Part shown: one piece after another, positions 6,500 through 9,676 of the stretch
Position numbering within the stretch: the stretch's first letter is position 1
Layout: each line of letters opens with the position of its first letter
Assembly: GCA_023390635.1 (NCBI GenBank)
Contig: JAEWCM010000136.1
Location: 1-9,676 of the forward strand
Direction: 5' to 3'
Source of the DNA: Bacillota bacterium
GTDB taxonomy: Bacteria > Bacillota > Desulfitobacteriia > Desulfitobacteriales > Desulfitobacteriaceae
Length of the DNA: 9,676 bases
Notes under the pieces: generated by a model
The model's database searches: none
Told to the model about the DNA's origin: nothing
The model's input: only the letters and a program-made list of their open reading frames with translations
Translations under genes and position numbers: made by a program

Positions 6500-6528
6500 T
6501 GAAACAAAGTAAGGCCTGTATCCGTATA
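6500..6528 (+). promoter_or_regulatory. ECF (sigma-W-like) promoter of the DUF5668-like gene
   Basis: TGAAAC (6500-6505) and CGTATA (6523-6528) are 17 bases apart. This is essentially the promoter consensus of the Bacillus ECF factor sigma-W (TGAAAC, 16-17 bases, CGTA). It lies 56 bases before the start codon of the membrane protein gene and divergent from the ECF sigma operon. The same bases give a TATAAA (6525-6530) but no vegetative -35 at the right distance. It is therefore a strong candidate target of the neighbouring sigma factor. The -35 is also the right half of a dyad, TTTCA-N6-TGAAA (6489-6504). Confidence 0.65.
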
Positions 6529-6583
6529 AAGTAAAAGACTGTTTAAAGAGAAATTGATAGGGCAGAGGGAAGGATGGATTGGA

Positions 6584-7078
6584 ATGACAAAACGAGAGAG
6601 CTTTCTAGGAACGATTCTCGTTGCAATGGGGATTTTTTTATTGGCTAATAACGTATTTGATTTTAAATTTTTTAGTATGGAACGTTTATGGCCGGTATTT
6701 GTGTTAGGGGTTGGTCTGGTCTTTGAGATGGGATATTTTTTTAGGCGGGATAATCCTGGGCTGCTGGTTCCCGGTGGCATTCTGACAACCATCGGTTTGC
6801 TTTTCTTTTTTGAGACGTTTACCAATTGGCATTACTCGGCTTATACCTGGCCCATTTACCCATTAGCCGTGGCCATCGGCCTGTTTCAGCTTTATTTTTA
6901 CAGTGGCCGAAATCGGGGGTTACTTATTCCGGTATTTATTTTGACGGCAGTTTCTGTGATTTCCTTCAGCATGATGCTGATGGGCAATCTCTTTATGTGG
7001 CTGAATATGAGTTTTGTCTTGCCGGCAATTCTCATTCTGTGTGGAGTAGGGTTAATTCTAAAAAATGTATCCCGCTGA
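6584..7078 (+). CDS. Six-helix LiaF/DUF5668-like membrane protein
   Basis: The protein is 164 residues and almost entirely membrane-embedded. Likely spans are at about 8-26, 34-53, 59-77, 87-106, 112-131 and 143-160, separated by short basic or polar turns such as FRRDN and SGRNRG. Repeated motifs like LWPVFVLGVGLVFE and TWPIYPLAVAIGLFQ are typical of the LiaI/LiaF-like transmembrane region (DUF5668), often found among cell-envelope stress genes; this is family knowledge. The frame is open from a TTG at 6554, but AAGGA (6570-6574) sits 9 bases before ATG 6584, and MTKRESFLGTILVAMGIFLL is a natural start. An ECF-type promoter precedes it and a terminator follows, making a single-gene unit divergent from the sigma/anti-sigma operon. 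It is probably an envelope-stress effector or modulator; the biochemical role is unknown. Confidence 0.8.
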   Translation: MTKRESFLGTILVAMGIFLLANNVFDFKFFSMERLWPVFVLGVGLVFEMGYFFRRDNPGLLVPGGILTTIGLLFFFETFTNWHYSAYTWPIYPLAVAIGLFQLYFYSGRNRGLLIPVFILTAVSVISFSMMLMGNLFMWLNMSFVLPAILILCGVGLILKNVSR

Positions 7079-7090
7079 AGCAAGAGGATC

Positions 7091-7126
7091 AGGCAGGTTC
7101 CCACAAAATGGGACCCTGCTTTATTT
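7091..7126 (+). terminator. Intrinsic terminator after the DUF5668-like gene
   Basis: gcaggttccca (7093-7103) pairs with tgggaccctgc (7109-7119), with one internal mismatch and a 5-base loop. The stem extends two more pairs outward, one of them G-T. The run TTTATTT follows (7120-7126). It lies 13 bases after the stop codon. Confidence 0.8.
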
Positions 7127-7171
7127 CATTTATGTCTTAAAATAACCAATCTGAAAGGGAGGCCATGAGTT

Positions 7172-7603
7172 ATGCGTATTTCAGACGAGAGCAAGATAAT
7201 GTTCATTATCTATGTAAAGAGTCAGGAAAGATCCAAATGCTTTTACAGAGAACTGTTGGAGATTGAGCCTTCATTGGATGTTCCAGGAATGACTGAGTTC
7301 AGACTATCTGTTAATACTACATTAGGGATCATGCCGGAAGACGGGATAGTCAGGATTTTGGAAGGTAATATACCACACCCGCAAGGTGCTAATGGAATCC
7401 CACGTTGTGAAATATATCTAAGTGTGGATAGTCCTGATGATTGTTACAATAAACTTTTGAAAGCAGGAGGATCAGAGATAAGTGAAGGTGCCATCAGATC
7501 GTGGGGAGACTATGTAGCCTATGGTTTTGATCCGGACGGCCATATTATAGCATTTTCTAAAACAGTGTCTGACGATAGGAATCAGGATGCCGGAAAGGTA
7601 TAA
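7172..7603 (+). CDS. VOC (glyoxalase/bleomycin resistance) superfamily protein
   Basis: The protein is 143 residues, the usual size of a single-module VOC protein with two beta-alpha-beta-beta-beta units. The first has SQERSKCFYRELLEIEPSLD (17-36) and GMTEFRLS. The second has GIPRCEIYLSVDSPDD (75-90), WGDYVAYGFDPDGH (111-124) and IIAF (125-128). The position that often holds the last metal-binding Glu, after DPDGH, is Ala127. E80 is the only obvious ligand, so glyoxalase I activity should not be assumed. Members of this subgroup are often labelled lactoylglutathione lyase without proof. AAGGGAGG (7155-7162) is 9 bases before the ATG. An ATG at 7165 is in another frame and too close to the ribosome binding site. 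The DUF1697 gene follows after 20-26 bases and may be co-transcribed. The substrate is unknown. Confidence 0.85.
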   Translation: MRISDESKIMFIIYVKSQERSKCFYRELLEIEPSLDVPGMTEFRLSVNTTLGIMPEDGIVRILEGNIPHPQGANGIPRCEIYLSVDSPDDCYNKLLKAGGSEISEGAIRSWGDYVAYGFDPDGHIIAFSKTVSDDRNQDAGKV

Positions 7604-7629
7604 TAAAGAAGAATTGGAGCTGAATGAAT

Positions 7630-8199
7630 ATGACTGTTTACATTGCCTATCTCCGCGGCATTAATGTGGGTGGAAAGAACAAGATCAAGATGGCAGAGCT
7701 GAAATGCGTTTTTGAAGATATGGGCCTTGTCCGAGTTGAAACATATATTCAAAGCGGAAATGTCATCTTTGAGTCAGATGAACAGGAAATAACGTTGCGA
7801 ACGAAGGTTGAGCATGAAATCGAAAGAAACTTTGGGATCCCGGCTTCAGTTATCCTGAGAACCTCCTGTGAATTGGAGAGGCTTATCAATGTTTGTCCTT
7901 TTTCCGAGGAGGAGATCATGAAGGCGGAGACTTTGAATTCGGAAGGGGAGAGCCTGTATGTCAACCTGTTGACAGAGGTTCCTGATGAAGAAAAAATCGA
8001 ATATCTTAATCGTCTGAGAAATGAAAAGGATGATTTCAGAATAAAAAACCGGGATATGTATCTTTTGTTTTGCCAGAGTATTCGAAAATCGAAATTAGCA
8101 AATAGTCTTCAAAAACTGGAGACACCCAGTACGGTGCGAAACTGGAAAACTATCAATAAACTTATGGCGTTGGCAAAATCCAGGGCAACAATGGAATGA
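7630..8199 (+). CDS. DUF1697 family protein
   Basis: The protein is 189 residues from ATG 7630. It carries the family signature near the N-terminus: YIAYLRGINVGGKNKIKMAE (4-23), then VETYIQSGNVIFESDEQE. The C-terminal part has STVRNWKTINKLMALA, also typical of the family. DUF1697 proteins are soluble, about 180 residues long and of unknown biochemical function. An in-frame ATG at 7624 would add two residues. TTGGAG at 7614-7619 is 10 bases from 7630 and 4 from 7624, so 7630 is slightly preferred. The short gap after the VOC gene suggests co-transcription, with no promoter or terminator seen between them. Confidence 0.88.
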   Translation: MTVYIAYLRGINVGGKNKIKMAELKCVFEDMGLVRVETYIQSGNVIFESDEQEITLRTKVEHEIERNFGIPASVILRTSCELERLINVCPFSEEEIMKAETLNSEGESLYVNLLTEVPDEEKIEYLNRLRNEKDDFRIKNRDMYLLFCQSIRKSKLANSLQKLETPSTVRNWKTINKLMALAKSRATME

Positions 8200-8278
8200 A
8201 GGGCAATGTCTAAAGGGAACAGTTTATGAATGTATTATATAAAATATGCTGCAATATGACAGACACGGTGGACCTTCA

Positions 8279-8956
8279 ATGACCAGGCAAGAAATATTAA
8301 AGAGATATACACTATTTATTATAGGTTTATTTATAAATTCATTTGGTGTAAGTTTCATTACAAAAGCAAGCCTTGGCACATCACCAATATCTAGTATCCC
8401 ATATACATTAAGTCTTGGGTTTAAGCCAACACTTGGTATGTTTACTCTCTATATGAGTATTTTACTGATTATTATTCAAATGCTTTTACTTCGCAAGAGC
8501 TTTCCCATACAGTATCTTTTGCAGATACCGGTGTCCTTTGCTTTTTCCTGGTTTATCGATCTGACTATGAACATGTTATCCTTTATGGTTCCTGATACTT
8601 ACATGATCAAGTTAATCTTCTTAATTTCCGGATGCTTAATATTAGGAGTGGGAGTTTATATGGAGATGGCAGCAGATGTTGTTATGCTGCCAGGAGAGTC
8701 ATTTGTAAAAGCTGTCTCTGTAACCTTCCATAAAGATTTTGGGAAGACAAAAGTTGTATTTGATACGTCCATGACAATAATTGCCAGTATTATTGGTTTT
8801 GTATTATTTCATAAACTGGCCGGTGTGGGTGGGGGCACTATTATTGCAGCGTTGCTAGTAGGGTTAATCGCAAGGTTCTTAAAGAGCAAACTAGAATTTG
8901 TAGAGGATTTCTTAAATGGAGTGAGCACAATGCAGCCCCACAACTGTTCAAAATAG
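8279..8956 (+). CDS. YczE/DUF6198-like membrane protein
   Basis: The protein is 225 residues with about six membrane spans (roughly 11-29, 52-71, 79-100, 109-129, 160-178 and 184-201). Family-like conserved patches are ITKASLGTSPISSIPYTLSL (27-46), VVMLPGESFVKAVS (134-147), FGKTKVVFDTSMT (154-166) and AGVGGGTIIAALLVGLIARF (181-200). These recall the Bacillus YczE/YitT-type integral membrane proteins, whose transport or regulatory role is not established. The frame is open from ATG 8246, but no ribosome binding site precedes it; GGTGGA (8267-8272) is 6 bases before ATG 8279, and MTRQEILKRYTLF is the natural start. A TATAAA (8238-8243) without a good -35 might be its promoter. The gene is markedly A+T-rich. 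A shared terminator separates it from the convergent flavoprotein gene. Confidence 0.82.
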   Translation: MTRQEILKRYTLFIIGLFINSFGVSFITKASLGTSPISSIPYTLSLGFKPTLGMFTLYMSILLIIIQMLLLRKSFPIQYLLQIPVSFAFSWFIDLTMNMLSFMVPDTYMIKLIFLISGCLILGVGVYMEMAADVVMLPGESFVKAVSVTFHKDFGKTKVVFDTSMTIIASIIGFVLFHKLAGVGGGTIIAALLVGLIARFLKSKLEFVEDFLNGVSTMQPHNCSK

Positions 8957-8970
8957 TGCTTTGTAAAATA

Positions 8971-9003
8971 AACGGTAGGCCAATATCCGATCGGCCTACC
9001 GTT
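8971..9003. terminator. Bidirectional intrinsic terminator between convergent genes
   Basis: aacggtaggcc (8971-8981) and ggcctaccgtt (8993-9003) pair perfectly over 11 bases around an 11-base loop. The A+T-rich flanks give T-rich runs on both strands: TTAAAATTTAATTT after the stem on plus and TTTATTTTA on minus. The stem lies 14 bases after the YczE-like stop and 26 bases from the stop of the convergent PNPOx-like gene, serving both. Confidence 0.85.
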
Positions 9004-9029
9004 AAAATTTAATTTAGAAATAAATTCTA

Positions 9030-9422
9030 TTAAAACTTAATAATCTTAGGTTCATCCGTGAAGGAATAGATTGTTGCGGTGGCATCCTTCAGATATAAAA
9101 CCTCAGTATTACCGTCGTCAGCTTTGTACATCTGTTGGAGAGACGGATATGCATCCAGCATATGCTGCTTTGCTTCTAATCTGTCATCCTCAACAGCAAC
9201 AGCTTCTACGCGAATCCATTGACTGCCGATTACTCCGCAGATTTCGATTTTAGGATTTGCGTTCATTTGTTTAGATACGTTTTTAACCTTACCGGTTTGA
9301 ATATAGAGTTTATCTTCAAAAATATCAACCGTACCGAAAGGACGGACTCTGGGCTGGTTTCCTTCTGTTGTGGCGAGATAATAAGTACCGCATTTTTTTA
9401 AAAACTCGTAAACCTCTTGCAT
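9030..9422 (-). CDS. Pyridoxamine 5'-phosphate oxidase-like (split-barrel FMN) protein
   Basis: The protein is 130 residues with the small PNPOx-like split-barrel pattern. It has CGTYYLATTEGNQPRVRPFG (11-30), a beta hairpin FEDKLYIQTG (35-44), the helix KNVSKQMNANPKIEICG (47-63), and a strand SQWIRVEAVAVEDD (67-80) before a C-terminal helix and strand. The Arg-containing PRVRPFG segment normally binds the FMN phosphate. Such stand-alone proteins are predicted FMN-dependent reductases or flavin-binding proteins and usually do not make pyridoxal phosphate; the substrate is unknown. The frame is open from ATG 9458, but AGGAGG (9435-9430) is 7 bases before ATG 9422, which is clearly the start. 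Its control region contains several palindromes, so a dedicated local repressor is likely. Confidence 0.87.
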   Translation of the reverse strand: MQEVYEFLKKCGTYYLATTEGNQPRVRPFGTVDIFEDKLYIQTGKVKNVSKQMNANPKIEICGVIGSQWIRVEAVAVEDDRLEAKQHMLDAYPSLQQMYKADDGNTEVLYLKDATATIYSFTDEPKIIKF

Positions 9423-9477
9423 CAATATTCCTCCTGTTTTTAGAGATTGATCTATCATTATTGTTCTTCATTATTTA

Positions 9478-9496
9478 ATCATAGTACAATATTGTA
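9478..9496 (-). promoter_or_regulatory. Candidate promoter element and palindromic operator of the PNPOx-like gene
   Basis: TACAATATTGTA (9485-9496) is a perfect 12-base palindrome. On the minus strand it is directly followed by a -10-like TATGAT (9483-9478). The matching -35 is weak (TGTACT at 9506-9501), so the -10 call is tentative. A repressor bound to the palindrome would sit in the spacer and block transcription. Confidence 0.45.
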
Positions 9497-9511
9497 TTCA
9501 AGTACATTTTT

Positions 9512-9540
9512 CTAGTATACTAAGTATATAATTAGATACT
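9512..9540 (+). promoter_or_regulatory. Overlapping palindromes and -10 box facing right
   Basis: TATACTAAGTATA (9516-9528) is symmetric around one central base and includes most of TAGTATACTA (9513-9522), itself a perfect palindrome. AAGTAT-N8-ATACTT spans 9522-9541. A perfect plus-strand TATAAT (9527-9532) lies inside this cluster, with only a weak -35 (ACATTT or TACATT near 9503-9509). TACTnnnAGTA-like dyads are seen at operators of HxlR-type (YodB/HypR) redox regulators, a comparison from memory only. Confidence 0.45.
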
Positions 9541-9553
9541 TGGAGGAGAAAGT

Positions 9554-9583
9554 TTGAAACTTAAAATAATACAGTCCTCATAA
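9554..9583 (+). pseudogene. 9-codon frame behind a strong ribosome binding site; possible broken regulator start
   Basis: TTGGAGGAG (9540-9548) is 5 bases before a TTG at 9554, which opens a frame of only nine codons (MKLKIIQSS) ending at TAA 9581-9583. A TATAAT box and operators lie just upstream. This is the layout expected for a regulator gene divergent from the PNPOx-like gene, but the frame closes at once. It may be a gene cut by an insertion or frameshift, or a short leader peptide. The protein family cannot be named from nine residues. Confidence 0.35.
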
Positions 9584-9676
9584 AAATAGGCATAACAAAA
9601 CAGGCCGCCGAGGACGGTCGAAAAAAGAGCCCAGGCGGTCAAGCGGGAGCAGATACCAAATAACCTTGCCTTTGTA
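9584..9676. other. G+C-rich segment of unknown nature at the right edge
   Basis: Bases 9601-9660 contain 37 G or C of 60, against 12 of 60 in 9481-9540. One plus frame is open from after TAA 9592-9594 to the edge (QNRPPRTVEKRAQAVKREQ then IPNNLAFV), another gives a basic HNKTGRRGRSKKEPRR-like run to the edge, and the third stops at 9661-9663. None has a convincing start with a ribosome binding site. A weak inverted repeat (GCCGCC near 9604-9609 with GGCGGT at 9634-9639) is present. It may be the left end of a mobile element or the start of another gene. Confidence 0.25.

Noticed and set aside
6448..6825. 125-residue minus-strand frame antisense to the DUF5668-like gene
   Set aside because: Its composition is the complement of membrane-helix codons, there is no ribosome binding site, and it would overlap the ECF-type promoter.
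6826..7140. 104-residue plus-strand frame overlapping the DUF5668-like gene
   Set aside because: It is a shifted frame of the membrane protein that runs through the terminator hairpin.
1..9676. CRISPR array, tRNA, rRNA or known riboswitch
   Set aside because: No regularly spaced repeats, cloverleaf, rRNA-like stretch or recognisable riboswitch core was seen on reading through the window.

Overview
The window looks like chromosomal DNA from an anaerobic, low-to-medium-GC Firmicute (Clostridia in the broad sense; a Desulfitobacterium/Peptococcaceae-like organism would fit, but this is inference). The reasons are strong AGGAGG-type ribosome binding sites, sigma-A-like promoters, an ECF sigma factor paired with a DUF4179-type membrane anti-sigma protein, a soluble YfmS-like chemoreceptor, a YczE-type membrane protein, and a Tat-exported FAD/FMN reductase of the kind used for anaerobic respiration.

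Layout. (1) Bases 1-80 hold the last 25 codons of a gene that enters from the left; its CxxxCP motif suggests a ferredoxin-like C-terminus, as in iron-sulfur aldo/keto reductases. (2) A lysR-type regulator (185-1057) with its own promoter and a strong terminator is followed on the same strand by a 713-residue Tat-exported flavoprotein (1222-3363). The flavoprotein has an FAD_binding_2/fumarate reductase-type core and a C-terminal FMN-binding domain with the covalent flavinylation motif. These two genes form a likely regulator/respiratory reductase pair and are visibly richer in G+C than the rest. (3) A soluble methyl-accepting chemotaxis protein (3523-4353) has a clear sigma-A promoter. (4) Convergent to it is a minus-strand operon: an ECF sigma factor (5762-6319) translationally coupled to a single-span DUF4179 anti-sigma protein (4365-5762). 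(5) Divergent from that operon, a six-helix LiaF/DUF5668-like membrane protein (6584-7078) has upstream of it a near-ideal ECF-type promoter (TGAAAC, 17 bases, CGTATA). (6) A run of small accessory genes follows: a VOC/glyoxalase protein, a DUF1697 protein and a YczE-like membrane protein. (7) A convergent pyridoxamine-phosphate-oxidase-like flavoprotein (9030-9422) lies behind a palindrome-rich control region. On the other side of that region a strong ribosome binding site serves only a 9-codon frame, and the sequence then turns abruptly G+C-rich up to the window edge.

How the genes may work together. The lysR/flavoprotein pair probably senses and reduces an unidentified organic electron acceptor outside the membrane. 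The reductase keeps the flavin-binding motifs and the catalytic-type Arg of fumarate/urocanate reductases but lacks the usual substrate-carboxylate His and Arg, so its substrate is probably not fumarate. The sigma/anti-sigma/membrane-protein group looks like a self-contained envelope-stress module whose target may be the divergent membrane protein. No CRISPR array, tRNA, rRNA or complete insertion sequence was recognised. All family calls come from reading the sequence; no database search was run.
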